A stretch of DNA of 64,000 nt from Candidatus Hydrogenedentota bacterium (GTDB taxonomy: Bacteria > Hydrogenedentota > Hydrogenedentia > Hydrogenedentales > CAITNO01): positions 1 to 64,000 of the forward strand of contig CAITNO010000087.1 in assembly GCA_903893795.1 (NCBI GenBank), read 5' to 3'. Shown here in pieces: positions 52,538-60,945 of the stretch (the first letter of the stretch is position 1; each line of letters opens with the position of its first letter). Below the pieces are notes generated by a model that made no database searches, had not been told where the DNA came from, and saw nothing but the letters and a program-made list of their open reading frames with translations. The position numbers were made by a program, and so were the translations under genes.

Positions 52538-54740
52538 ACTTTTTGGTTACTAGAAACACGGAATGCACCGGCGGAAAGCGCAGCGGCACGATGGTGACGG
52601 CTTCGCCGGTGTCGGTGGTGTGGGTGTGCATGCATTCGGTGATGGCGCCCGTGTGGGGATCCCATTCTTCGAGGTCGAGTTCACCGCGCAGGTGCACCGC
52701 CGTGTTGATGGCCGTGTCAGAAGAGTTGGCGAAGAAATAGATTTCGCGGCCTTCGATGGCCTTGTGGATGTAGGACAGGTTGCCCCCCTGCACCACCGGG
52801 TCGCCTTCAATGGACACATCGGGCACGGGCATTATCCCGCGCAGGATGGCGCGAAAGCGCTCCGCCGTGGGGCGCTCGATGAAACAGGCCACGCCGCCTG
52901 CGGCGTTGTCGTGGCGCAGGCTGCGGTCTGCGCGCTTTGCAAAGTCCTCCACCGGCGCGTCGGCCTCTTTGCCAAAAATCTGCGCGATCATCTGCCGCAC
53001 TTCGGCATCCCTGCCGAATTCGGCCGATTTGAAGGGCAGTTGGGTCGTGGCGATGACCTTGCCGCCCTGCTCCCAGAAGCGCTTGATGACTTGGAGGTTG
53101 CTTGCGTGGATGACCTTGGAACCCGGCAGGATGATCACACGCAGCGCCTCGTGGGCGCTGGCGTTGTCGAGGCGCAGGCAGGGTCCGTCCAGCGTGCAGG
53201 AGGCGTCCAGCACTTCGGGATGGAGATAGATGTAGTCGCGGCGCGCGTGCAGGGCGAGGTATTCGCCGACGTCCATATAGTCGGCCTCCTCGGGGATGAT
53301 GCCGCCCTCGTAGGGCTTGAGCGGGCCGTCGAAGTGATAGCCCGCCTGAAGCGTTGCGATGGGATAGAGCACGGCCACCTCGGACACGTGGCGACCCTGC
53401 TGCAGCATGCGCTGGATGCGCCCGATGTATTTGTTGTACTCGGGCAGCGCCGAGGCATAGGGCTCGGTGCGGAAGGAAAGCTCGGGCTCGAAGATGATGT
53501 GCTTGTCGTCATACCACACCGCGTGGGGGATCATCATGTTGATTCCCTTGGCGAAGAGGTCCATCGCCTCGCGGTACAGCGTGGCCACGGGCATGCCCTT
53601 GATGGCGCCGTAGGTCTCGCACATCACGCGCGGCTTGCCGAAATTACAGGCGGCGGAGCTGACCACCTTGTAGGCTTTCGTGCCGCGGCCGTAGGTGAAG
53701 ATCTCGTCGATGCCCGGAATGTCCTGGTGCTGGAAGCACTTCATCAGGTCGCCGCAGAGGCCCGTGGGGTTGACCACCTCCTCCTGGTCTTGGTGGCCCA
53801 TCAGGCCTATCTTGTGATCACGGCACCAGTCGGTGACCACCTTCGGGAATCCCGTGGAATACAGCTCGGCGCGGAAGCCGAAGAGCAGATTGCGCGCCGC
53901 CGCCGTGCCGTCGCCGATGTCGTACCACAGCGCGGGATAGTAGGGCACCGGGCTCTTGCCGTATTTGTGCTCGAATTTCGTGTTGAACGCGCCAGTCCAC
54001 GCGCGCCCACCCTCCACCCAGTGCATGGTCGGTTCGTCGTAGAAGGCGCTGTCGATGGTGGTGCCGAAGTGGCCGGGGAAACGGTCGTAGTATTTCTGGT
54101 AGGTGAGCGAAGCGAACTGCTGCACCGCCTCGGGGCTCAGGTAGTCCACCAGGTCGCGCGCGCCGTCGGTCACGCAGGCAAAGCGCATCACCTTCCAGGT
54201 GCCCGCAGGCACGTCCCATGACAGCGTGCCGTCGTGCGCCCTGTCGCTGATATCCACGATTTCCTTCGTGGCCGTGTTCATCGCGGCCGCGCCCATAAAC
54301 GAGCCTTCCGGCAGGGGCGTGGAAAACGCCTTGGGGCCGGTCACTTCCGTTTCGGCCTTGTCGAGCCGCTTGCTCAGCGCCTCGGGATGGGTCTCCTTCA
54401 ACTGCCCGCCCGCGGCGCCGCTGGGGAACCAGTACTCATCATAGAGGCACATCTTCATGCCCAGTGCCGCAGCCTTGTCCAGCGCAAACTGGTAGGCATT
54501 CAGATATGCCGGGCTCATGAACTTCTGCGCGCCCTCGCAGGGCAGAATGCCAAAGCCGTAATAGCCGACCCGCTTGCAGCCCTCCATGATGGCCGTGGTC
54601 TTCTCGTCGCTGATGGGCGCGTTCCAAAACCACAGGGGCCGCGATTCCCAGCACAGGGGCGGGTCGGCAAAGTCGCTTTGCAGTGTGTCCGGCGCGGGGG
54701 CCGCGAGAGATGCGACCACCAGAAACAGGGATGAAATCAT
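52536..54740 (-). CDS. Secreted GH106-like (alpha-L-rhamnosidase type) protein
   Basis: A 734-residue exported protein with a 14-residue signal sequence. The opening SRPLWFWNAPISDEKTTAI, then GYYGFGILPCEG and CLYDEYWFPSG, matches the barrel entry of GH106-like glycosidases. Acidic candidates appear in AFYDEPTMHW and MCETYGAI. A second domain (about 480-600) looks like a beta-galactosidase trimerisation-like Rossmann domain (LRVIILPGSKVIH), then a beta-sandwich. It would cleave rhamnose-type linkages, but specificity is inferred by pattern. It stands alone on the minus strand, head to head with the sulfatase operon. Confidence 0.68.
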   Translation of the reverse strand: MISSLFLVVASLAAPAPDTLQSDFADPPLCWESRPLWFWNAPISDEKTTAIMEGCKRVGYYGFGILPCEGAQKFMSPAYLNAYQFALDKAAALGMKMCLYDEYWFPSGAAGGQLKETHPEALSKRLDKAETEVTGPKAFSTPLPEGSFMGAAAMNTATKEIVDISDRAHDGTLSWDVPAGTWKVMRFACVTDGARDLVDYLSPEAVQQFASLTYQKYYDRFPGHFGTTIDSAFYDEPTMHWVEGGRAWTGAFNTKFEHKYGKSPVPYYPALWYDIGDGTAAARNLLFGFRAELYSTGFPKVVTDWCRDHKIGLMGHQDQEEVVNPTGLCGDLMKCFQHQDIPGIDEIFTYGRGTKAYKVVSSAACNFGKPRVMCETYGAIKGMPVATLYREAMDLFAKGINMMIPHAVWYDDKHIIFEPELSFRTEPYASALPEYNKYIGRIQRMLQQGRHVSEVAVLYPIATLQAGYHFDGPLKPYEGGIIPEEADYMDVGEYLALHARRDYIYLHPEVLDASCTLDGPCLRLDNASAHEALRVIILPGSKVIHASNLQVIKRFWEQGGKVIATTQLPFKSAEFGRDAEVRQMIAQIFGKEADAPVEDFAKRADRSLRHDNAAGGVACFIERPTAERFRAILRGIMPVPDVSIEGDPVVQGGNLSYIHKAIEGREIYFFANSSDTAINTAVHLRGELDLEEWDPHTGAITECMHTHTTDTGEAVTIVPLRFPPVHSVFLVTKK

Positions 54741-54985
54741 GCCTGCACACCTTTCATTGAAACGCCGGGTGGCGCGGTTTGGTTATCGGTTCAAGACGGC
54801 CCGCATAGAGTACAGCAAGTGTGCGACGATTGCGAAAGCGGCAGCATCTCTCCAAGACCGCTCCGACACGATTCCGCCGAGGAGTGCGGTCCCAGGAGAG
54901 CGGTGCCGCAACTCGTAGCGCTCCCAAGTTTTTCGGCATAATGACCCACAGGAAACGCTGACACATTTGCGCAAAGGAAATGACG

Positions 54986-56374
54986 ATGAACAACGAAGCA
55001 ATGAACCACATCTCCCGCAGGCACTTCCTGCGCGGGCTCGGCACGGGTGCGGCGGGCGTGGCGCTGGCGGCCCGGGCCGCACAGGGCGACGCTGCGGCGG
55101 CAACGGAACGCCCTCCCAACTTCGTGGTTATCTTCATCGACGACCTGGGCTATCAGGACCTGGGCTGTTTTGGCGCGCCGCTGATCAAGACGCCGTGCCT
55201 GGACAAGATGGCGGCCGAAGGCGCCAAATTCACCAGCTTCTACGCGCAGACCGTCTGCTCGCCGTCGCGGGCCGCCCTGATGACTGGCTGCTATCCCAAC
55301 CGTGTCGGCTTTCCGCGCGTGCTCTTTCCGCAGGACAAGATCGGCATCAGCGCCGACGAGGTGCTGCTGCCGCAGCTGCTGAAGACGCGCGGCTATGCCA
55401 CGGCCTGCATCGGAAAGTGGCACCTGGGCTGTCTGCCGCCCTTTCTGCCCACGCGCCACGGCTTCGACTATTACTACGGCCTGCCCTACAGCAACGACAT
55501 GGAAGTGACCAAGCGGGGCGACCCGCCGCTGCCGCTCATGCGCAACGAGGAAATCATCGAGCAGCCGGCCGACCAGAACCTGCTCACACAGCGTTACACG
55601 CAGGAGGCGACCCGGTTCATCCGCGAGCACAAAGATGGGCCCTTCTTTCTCTACCTGCCGCACAGCATGGTCCACGTGCCGCTGCACGTGTCCGACGCCT
55701 TTCGCGGCAAGTCGGCGCAGGGGCTGTACGGCGACGCGGTGGAGGAGATCGACTGGAGCGTGGGAGAGGTGCTCAAGACGATTGGCGAGTGCGGCATCGA
55801 CGGGAACACGCTGGTGCTGTTCACTTCCGACAACGGTCCCTGGCTGGTCAAGAAAGAGGACGGCGGCGCGGCGCTGCCTTTCCGCGACGGCAAGGGCACG
55901 ACCTACGAAGGCGGATTGCGCGAGCCCACCATCCTGCGCTGGCCCGGCCGCATCCCCGCAGGCACCACCTGTCCGCAGATGGCGGCCACCATGGACCTGT
56001 TGCCCACCTTCGCCGCGCTGGCAGGCGCGCAGGCGCCCACGGACCGCGTCATCGACGGGTTCGACATCCGCGAACTGCTGTGGCATCCGGACACGGCGCC
56101 ATCACCGCGCAACACCATGTTCTATTACCGCAACGAGGAATTGCAGGCCCTGCGCGAGGGCAAATGGAAACTGCATCTGGCCCTGAAGAGCAGGCCCGAT
56201 GTGGAACTCTACGATTTGGAGGCCGACGTTGGCGAATCGAAGAACGTGGCCGCCGAGCACCCGGAGGTGGTGAAGCATTTGACCGAACTGGCCGACAAGG
56301 TGCGGGCCGACCTGGGCGATTCGAACACGGGCGTCAAAGGGGCGGGCTGCCGTCCTGTGGGAAAGGCCGAATGA
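54986..56374 (+). CDS. Tat-exported arylsulfatase-type sulfatase
   Basis: A 462-residue sulfatase. ATG 54986 is chosen because AGGA lies 7 nt upstream (ATG 54980 is too close). S10-R11-R12-H-F-L starts a Tat signal. D52-D53 (FIDDLGY) bind calcium, and C91 in CSPSRAALMTG is the cysteine converted to formylglycine. Later, KWHLG and SDNGPW are the remaining active-site motifs. It removes sulfate from sugars outside the cytoplasm. Its stop overlaps the xylanase start by ATGA, so the two are co-translated. A formylglycine-generating enzyme is not in the window. Confidence 0.9.
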   Translation: MNNEAMNHISRRHFLRGLGTGAAGVALAARAAQGDAAAATERPPNFVVIFIDDLGYQDLGCFGAPLIKTPCLDKMAAEGAKFTSFYAQTVCSPSRAALMTGCYPNRVGFPRVLFPQDKIGISADEVLLPQLLKTRGYATACIGKWHLGCLPPFLPTRHGFDYYYGLPYSNDMEVTKRGDPPLPLMRNEEIIEQPADQNLLTQRYTQEATRFIREHKDGPFFLYLPHSMVHVPLHVSDAFRGKSAQGLYGDAVEEIDWSVGEVLKTIGECGIDGNTLVLFTSDNGPWLVKKEDGGAALPFRDGKGTTYEGGLREPTILRWPGRIPAGTTCPQMAATMDLLPTFAALAGAQAPTDRVIDGFDIRELLWHPDTAPSPRNTMFYYRNEELQALREGKWKLHLALKSRPDVELYDLEADVGESKNVAAEHPEVVKHLTELADKVRADLGDSNTGVKGAGCRPVGKAE

Positions 56375-57483
56375 ATATCACCATTCAAGAGACGGTGCGG
56401 CTGGCGCGCAAATTAACCTGCGCGGCGCTCCTGTCGCTGGCGTCGGGCTGCACCACGCCGGGCGGCGCCGAGCCGCAGGCGGAAGGGCTGCCCCGGCTGT
56501 GCGAAGTATACGCGCATGATTTTCGGATCGGCGTTGCCTTCGGCCAGGGACTGCTGGACTCCTCCGACAAGGCCACTCGGACGCTCGCGGAGACGCAGTT
56601 CAACGCGTTCACGCCGGAAAACGAAATGAAGTGGGGCAGCATCCACCCGAAGGAGGGGACCTATAACTATGCCCCCGCCGACGCACTGGTGGCCTTTGCC
56701 GAACAGCATCATATGGCCGTCACGGGCCACGCGCTCGTGTGGCACCGCGAGTCGCCGGACTGGATCTTTCAGGATGCCGACGGGAAACCCGCCACACGCG
56801 AAACCGTGCTGCTGCGCCTGCGCGAGCATATGCGCGCGGTGATGGGCCACTACCGGGGCCGCATCCGCGGCTGGGACGTGGTCAACGAGGCGGTCAGCGA
56901 GAAGGACGGTGAATGGCTGCGCGACTCGCCCTGGCTGCATGCGCTGGGTGAGGACTACGTGGAAACGGCGTTTCGCCTCGCCCGCGAGGCCGACCCCGAC
57001 GCGCAACTCTACTACAACGACTACAACCTGGAGCAGCCCGTGAAGCGCGACAAGGCCGTGCTGCTGATCAAGCGCTTGCAGGAAAAAGGCGTGCACATCG
57101 ACGGCATCGGCCTGCAGGGCCATTTCACTCTGCAATCGGTCAACACGGATGAGGTCGCCAAGTCCATAGAGACCTTTTCGGCCATGGGCCTTCGCGTGAA
57201 CATCAGCGAACTGGACATGCGCCTCTACGCCTATGGCGACGAGGAGAACCGCTATCCCAACGGCGCGCCTCCCGAACTGCTGGCCGAGCAGGCGGAAAAG
57301 TACGCGGCGCTGTTCAGGGTGTTCGTCGCGCACAAAAGCGCCATTGACCGGCTCACCTTCTGGGGCGTCCACGATGGCTTGTCCTGGACCAATTACGACC
57401 CCGTAAAGCGCCCGGACTATCCGCTGCTCTTCGACCGCGACGGCAGCCCCAAACCGGCGTTCCAGGCGGTGGTCAGTCGGTAG
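56371..57483 (+). CDS. GH10 endo-xylanase, probable lipoprotein
   Basis: A 370-residue glycoside hydrolase family 10 enzyme. ATG 56371 overlaps the sulfatase stop. The N-terminal hydrophobic stretch ends LSLASGC, an acceptable lipobox, so it may be lipid-anchored. Acid/base E173 is in WDVVNEAV and nucleophile E280 in ISELDMRL; FTPENEMKWG, GHALVWH and FWGVHDGLSW are typical. It cleaves beta-1,4-xylan chains. Coupling with a sulfatase suggests a sulfated substrate, an inference. The frame is open upstream through the sulfatase gene, which is incidental. Confidence 0.9.
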   Translation: MNITIQETVRLARKLTCAALLSLASGCTTPGGAEPQAEGLPRLCEVYAHDFRIGVAFGQGLLDSSDKATRTLAETQFNAFTPENEMKWGSIHPKEGTYNYAPADALVAFAEQHHMAVTGHALVWHRESPDWIFQDADGKPATRETVLLRLREHMRAVMGHYRGRIRGWDVVNEAVSEKDGEWLRDSPWLHALGEDYVETAFRLAREADPDAQLYYNDYNLEQPVKRDKAVLLIKRLQEKGVHIDGIGLQGHFTLQSVNTDEVAKSIETFSAMGLRVNISELDMRLYAYGDEENRYPNGAPPELLAEQAEKYAALFRVFVAHKSAIDRLTFWGVHDGLSWTNYDPVKRPDYPLLFDRDGSPKPAFQAVVSR

Positions 57484-57545
57484 TCCATGAGTCGCTTGGG
57501 GCCGTCTGTCTTTGGCCCTCATTGACGTGGAATTCGCCTGTCTTA

Positions 57546-57662
57546 AGTCCCCCTTCGAAGGGGGATTTAGGGGGATGTTGGTCCCGTGTTAACCTCCACA
57601 TCCCCCGCCCGACTTCGCCCTGCGGGTTGCGTCGCGGCTGCCCCCTTCAAAGGGGGACCTGG
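57546..57662. repeat. C-rich repeat element, inverted pair, plus partial copy
   Basis: Arms AGTCCCCCTTCGAAGGGGGA and CCCCCTTCAAAGGGGGACCT surround AGGGGGATGTTGG and CCACATCCCCC. A 16-bp direct repeat, GGGACAGGCGCGCGGT, follows at 57661 and again near 57740, after a further partial G-rich arm. No gene lies in 57484-57781. Confidence 0.75.
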
Positions 57663-57781
57663 GACAGGCGCGCGGTCAGGTCATGGCGGGATGCGTCTCC
57701 CAGGCGACTTTTGCCCCTCTCATGTTCAAGGGGGGGCTTGGGACAGGCGCGCGGTTGAGCTCTTGGTGCAATGCACTCCCC

Positions 57782-58099
57782 TCACTCGTCCTCGTCGGCG
57801 TCCTCGGCGAGGAGGAAGAAGAGGTCGGAGACCAGCTCCTTGCCTGCCATGCGGTTGATGCGGCGGATGATTTCCCACTTGCAGTAGCTGTATCTGTGCA
57901 TCCACACGGCGCTGTCGACGATGATGCGCAGCCGCTGTTCTCGCAGGTCTTTGGGCTGGCCGTGCCCGGCCAGCTCCTTTCCGGCCACCTCGGTCCAGTT
58001 GTCCCAGATCTGGCCCTGCTCGAAGACCCTGCCCAGCGGCGTGGTGCTGATGAGCTTCTTCAGGATCTCGGCCGCGCTGTGTATCTTATGCTCGCTCAA
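57782..58099 (-). CDS. DUF721 (DciA-like) protein
   Basis: A 105-residue protein. The start is a TTG at 58099 with GGGAGG 7 nt upstream; frames further upstream run into recF. The pattern SAAEILKKLI, FEQGQIWDNWTEVAGKELAGHG, and LRIIVDSAVWMHRYSYCKWEII is that of DUF721, the family that includes the DciA helicase loader. Its start overlaps the recF end by 14 bp, as in many bacteria where DUF721 follows recF. It ends in an acidic stretch (EDADEDE). Confidence 0.82.
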   Translation of the reverse strand: MSEHKIHSAAEILKKLISTTPLGRVFEQGQIWDNWTEVAGKELAGHGQPKDLREQRLRIIVDSAVWMHRYSYCKWEIIRRINRMAGKELVSDLFFLLAEDADEDE

Positions 58100-59159
58100 G
58101 GATGCCTCCCTGTATGCGGTGCAGGGCCGGTTCGGGGCCGCCGACGCCTGCGGGGAGTTCGGGACGGGTGGTGGTGGCCAGCACCTGCGTGCCGGGGGGG
58201 ATGGATTCAAAGAGCCGCCGCGCGCGGTGCGGATCCAGTTCGGCGAGCACCTCGTCGAGCATAAGCACGGGCACCTCGCCGGTGCGGCGGCGCACCAGCT
58301 CGACCTCGGCAAGTTTCATGGCGAGCACGGCGGTCTTCTGCTGTCCCTGCGAGCCGAAGGAGCGCGCGGGCTGGCCGTCGATGATGATTTCCAGGTCGTC
58401 GCGGTGGGGGCCGCGCGTGGTGACGCGCTGGCGCAGGTCGGCGGCGCGGCAGCGCAGGAGCGCGGCGGCGATGTCGTCGCCGGCCTTCACGTCGGGCTCG
58501 TAGGCGGCGGCCATGGGCTCGCCGCCGGCGATGCCCGCATAAATGGGCCCGGCGATGGAAGACAGTTCCTCCACGAAGGCGGCGCGGGCCTCGCAGAGCA
58601 GGCGGCCGTACTGGGCGAGCTGCACGTCCCACAGGTCGATCATGTCCCCGGCGGGATTGACCGCGCGGAGCAGTTCATTGCGCTGGCGCAGCGCCTGCCG
58701 GTACTGCTGCAGTGCGGTCAGGTAGGGCGGGCTGATCTGCGACAGTTCCATGTCGAGGAAGCGGCGCCGCACGGAGGCCGCGCCCTTGACCAGCGCCGCG
58801 TCGTCGGGCACGAAGAGCACCACATTGATCCGGCCGAGAATGTCGCTGAGCCGCGTCTGGGGCACGCCGTTGATCTTGAAGCGCTTCTCGCCGCGCCACC
58901 AGTTCACCTCGATGTCGACGGCGCGTCCGCCGCGCTCGGCCTCGATGCGCAGATGAAAGCCCTCGCCGCCGTGGGTGGCCAGTTCGGTTTCCTGCGCGGT
59001 GCGGTGGCTCTTGGTGGTGGCCGCGTAGAGCACGGCCTCCAGGAGCGAGGTTTTGCCCTGCGCGTTTTCGCCGGACACGATGTTCACGCCCGGCACGGGC
59101 GCAAAGTCCACGTCGGCAAGGCGGCGAAAGGTCCGGCAGACAACCCGGGTCAGGCGCAT
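58086..59159 (-). CDS. recF: DNA replication and repair protein RecF
   Basis: A 357-residue SMC-like ATPase. Walker A is GENAQGKTSLLEA (residues 30-42); the Walker B/signature region is VPVLMLDEVLAELDPHRA near residue 300, preceded by the SFGSQGQQKT signature. RecF loads RecA at gaps through RecFOR. The length is typical. It overlaps the DUF721 gene and follows the GH172 lipoprotein gene by 19 bp; the usual neighbours dnaA, dnaN and gyrB are not here. Confidence 0.9.
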   Translation of the reverse strand: MRLTRVVCRTFRRLADVDFAPVPGVNIVSGENAQGKTSLLEAVLYAATTKSHRTAQETELATHGGEGFHLRIEAERGGRAVDIEVNWWRGEKRFKINGVPQTRLSDILGRINVVLFVPDDAALVKGAASVRRRFLDMELSQISPPYLTALQQYRQALRQRNELLRAVNPAGDMIDLWDVQLAQYGRLLCEARAAFVEELSSIAGPIYAGIAGGEPMAAAYEPDVKAGDDIAAALLRCRAADLRQRVTTRGPHRDDLEIIIDGQPARSFGSQGQQKTAVLAMKLAEVELVRRRTGEVPVLMLDEVLAELDPHRARRLFESIPPGTQVLATTTRPELPAGVGGPEPALHRIQGGILERA

Positions 59160-59178
59160 GGCATCAACCGCGCCTCCG

Positions 59179-60678
59179 TCATCGCGTCTGGAACATGTAG
59201 CTGTCGAATCCGAAGAAGTACCCCTTGCTCTCGGGGTCCCGGTCGCGGTTCACAAAGCGCAGCGTGTGCGTGCCGGCCGACAGCGCGCCCGCATCGAGGT
59301 GCAGCTCCTTGGTGACGATGTCCTTGCTGTACAGGCGCAGGGGGGCGCCGAGGTCTTTGCCGTCGATCTGGACCTGGACATTGCCGTAGTCGAAAGACTT
59401 GGTGAGCACCAGCAGCAGTTCGCAGTTGCCCGCGGTCGCCAGGTCGAAACTGAGCTCCAGCGTCTGGCCCGGTTTCGAGGGCGTCCAGAACAACTGCTTG
59501 CCGCCGCTCCATGCGCCGTCCTGCACGCTCACATTGCCCTCGGACGCCTTGGCGTCGGCGAGGCGCGTCTCCGCCTCGACCATCTTGGTCCAGTCGTAAT
59601 AGAGCCGGTCCTTGGCGGCGGCTATGGGCGGGAAGGGCTTGTGCGGCTCGGTCTGGTACCAGAAGGCCACGGAGGAGAAATCGTCCGGGCGCTCTTCAAA
59701 GCCCGACTTTATCTCGCCCTTTTCGTTGAAGGTGACGCCCTTGTGCTCGATTTCCAGGCGCAATGACTTGTCGAAGCGCACCGGGTCGGGGATATGCCAG
59801 CGGTAGGCAGTGGTGCGCGCGTAGGGATCATAGCCCTCGACCAGCGGCGCGCCGTAATAGGGCTGCGACATTTCGCGCAGGCCCCAGCCGTCGCAGAGGT
59901 AGTCCTCCGAGCCGGTGCCGCGCATGCTCGGCTCCTTTTCGCCGTCGATGAACCAGAAGTCGTCGCCCTCGCCCCACCAGCTTGCCGTAAGCTGGCGCAC
60001 GCTCAGCACCGTGCCGACGTAGTGGCCCTTGCCCTCCAGATCGGCGATGAGATAGTTGCGGCCCATGACGGCCGGGTGTTCCTGCCGGTACTGCGCATGG
60101 AAGTAGGCCGTGCCCGCGGGCAGTTTGGGCAGTTTCTGCCAGTCGATGTAGGAGTAGAAGGCGTCCACGTTCCGGGTGCCCTCGTTGGTCACGGTAATCT
60201 TGGCCGACTTGCCGAAGGGCATGGGCCAGTAGCAGTTGCGCCCGCGCCCGTCCGAACTGACCGTCACCGGCAGCGAGGTGAGCGGGTGGTCTATGCCGTG
60301 GCCCATGGCGAAAAAGTCGCCCAGCGGCGTCTCGACCGACGGCGTTGTTTCGCCGTCCCAGTACATGCGCAGCACGATAAGCCGCGAATAGCCGCGGTCC
60401 TGCGCGGCGACGGTGTTCCACATGTGCGTGATCTCGCCCGGCCCTTTTAGATTGGCCAGCACCAGCGTCTTGCCCGGGGCGATGGGCCGCGCGTCGCCGT
60501 TGCCGTCTTTCCAGTTCGGGTCACTGGTGGAGGCCCGCATGGCGTGGCCCGGCTTGATTTGCGCCAGGCCCTCCAGCGGATAGCCGGTCGGCAGGACCGA
60601 CGACTGGCAGCCCGACACAGGCAGCATCGCCGCCAGCAGCACGAGTGAAACGAGCGAACAGAACGCGAAGTTTTTCAT
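59179..60678 (-). CDS. GH172 (DUF2961) lipoprotein
   Basis: A 499-residue lipoprotein: lipobox VSGC with C24 after a hydrophobic segment. ATG 60678 is preferred; the frame upstream to 60768 has no signal. The GH172/DUF2961 core is visible in EITHMWNTVA, WWGEGDDFWFIDGE and MRGTGSEDYLCDGWG, the last two containing the conserved catalytic Glu residues. GH172 members act on alpha-fructofuranosides and arabinofuranosides. A C-terminal carbohydrate-binding-like domain (LRFVNRDRDPESKGY) follows. recF lies 19 bp downstream on the same strand. Confidence 0.82.
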   Translation of the reverse strand: MKNFAFCSLVSLVLLAAMLPVSGCQSSVLPTGYPLEGLAQIKPGHAMRASTSDPNWKDGNGDARPIAPGKTLVLANLKGPGEITHMWNTVAAQDRGYSRLIVLRMYWDGETTPSVETPLGDFFAMGHGIDHPLTSLPVTVSSDGRGRNCYWPMPFGKSAKITVTNEGTRNVDAFYSYIDWQKLPKLPAGTAYFHAQYRQEHPAVMGRNYLIADLEGKGHYVGTVLSVRQLTASWWGEGDDFWFIDGEKEPSMRGTGSEDYLCDGWGLREMSQPYYGAPLVEGYDPYARTTAYRWHIPDPVRFDKSLRLEIEHKGVTFNEKGEIKSGFEERPDDFSSVAFWYQTEPHKPFPPIAAAKDRLYYDWTKMVEAETRLADAKASEGNVSVQDGAWSGGKQLFWTPSKPGQTLELSFDLATAGNCELLLVLTKSFDYGNVQVQIDGKDLGAPLRLYSKDIVTKELHLDAGALSAGTHTLRFVNRDRDPESKGYFFGFDSYMFQTR

Positions 60679-60768
60679 GTCACAGCCCTCTCCCGGCGCG
60701 TCCACCGCCCCCGCGGCGGTGCTCTGCGCAATGCGGGTCCGGCCATTATACCTTACTGGGAATACCAT

Positions 60769-60840
60769 ACTGGGAGCGCCGGCGTCTCGCCGGCTGGGCG
60801 TGCGCGAAAATCCGGCCGGCGGGACGCCGGCGCTCCCAGT
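60769..60840. repeat. GGGAGCGCCGG-family palindrome, full copy plus fragment
   Basis: A 72-bp inverted repeat (ACTGGGAGCGCCGGCG and its complement), followed by a fragment GGCGCTCCCAGT at 60844-60855. It lies between two divergent genes, so here it does not act as a terminator for either. Confidence 0.8.
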
Positions 60841-60877
60841 AAGGCGCTCCCAGTTACAAATGAAAGAAACCGCTCCC

Positions 60878-60906
60878 TTGTCATATTCAATAATGTCTGC
60901 TATATT
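60878..60906 (+). promoter_or_regulatory. Strong sigma-70-type promoter of the repeat lipoprotein gene
   Basis: TTGTCA (60878-60883), a 17-bp spacer and TATATT (60901-60906); each hexamer matches consensus at five of six positions. The start codon is about 35 nt downstream. Confidence 0.6.
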
Positions 60907-60945
60907 GATCCCGAGGGCATGCCGTGCCCTTCAGAGGAGGTGAAC

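Noticed and set aside
54967-56370. Long in-frame upstream extension of the GH10 gene
   Set aside because: It runs through the sulfatase gene in another frame; the sulfatase motifs are intact in the true frame, and the xylanase signal starts at 56371.
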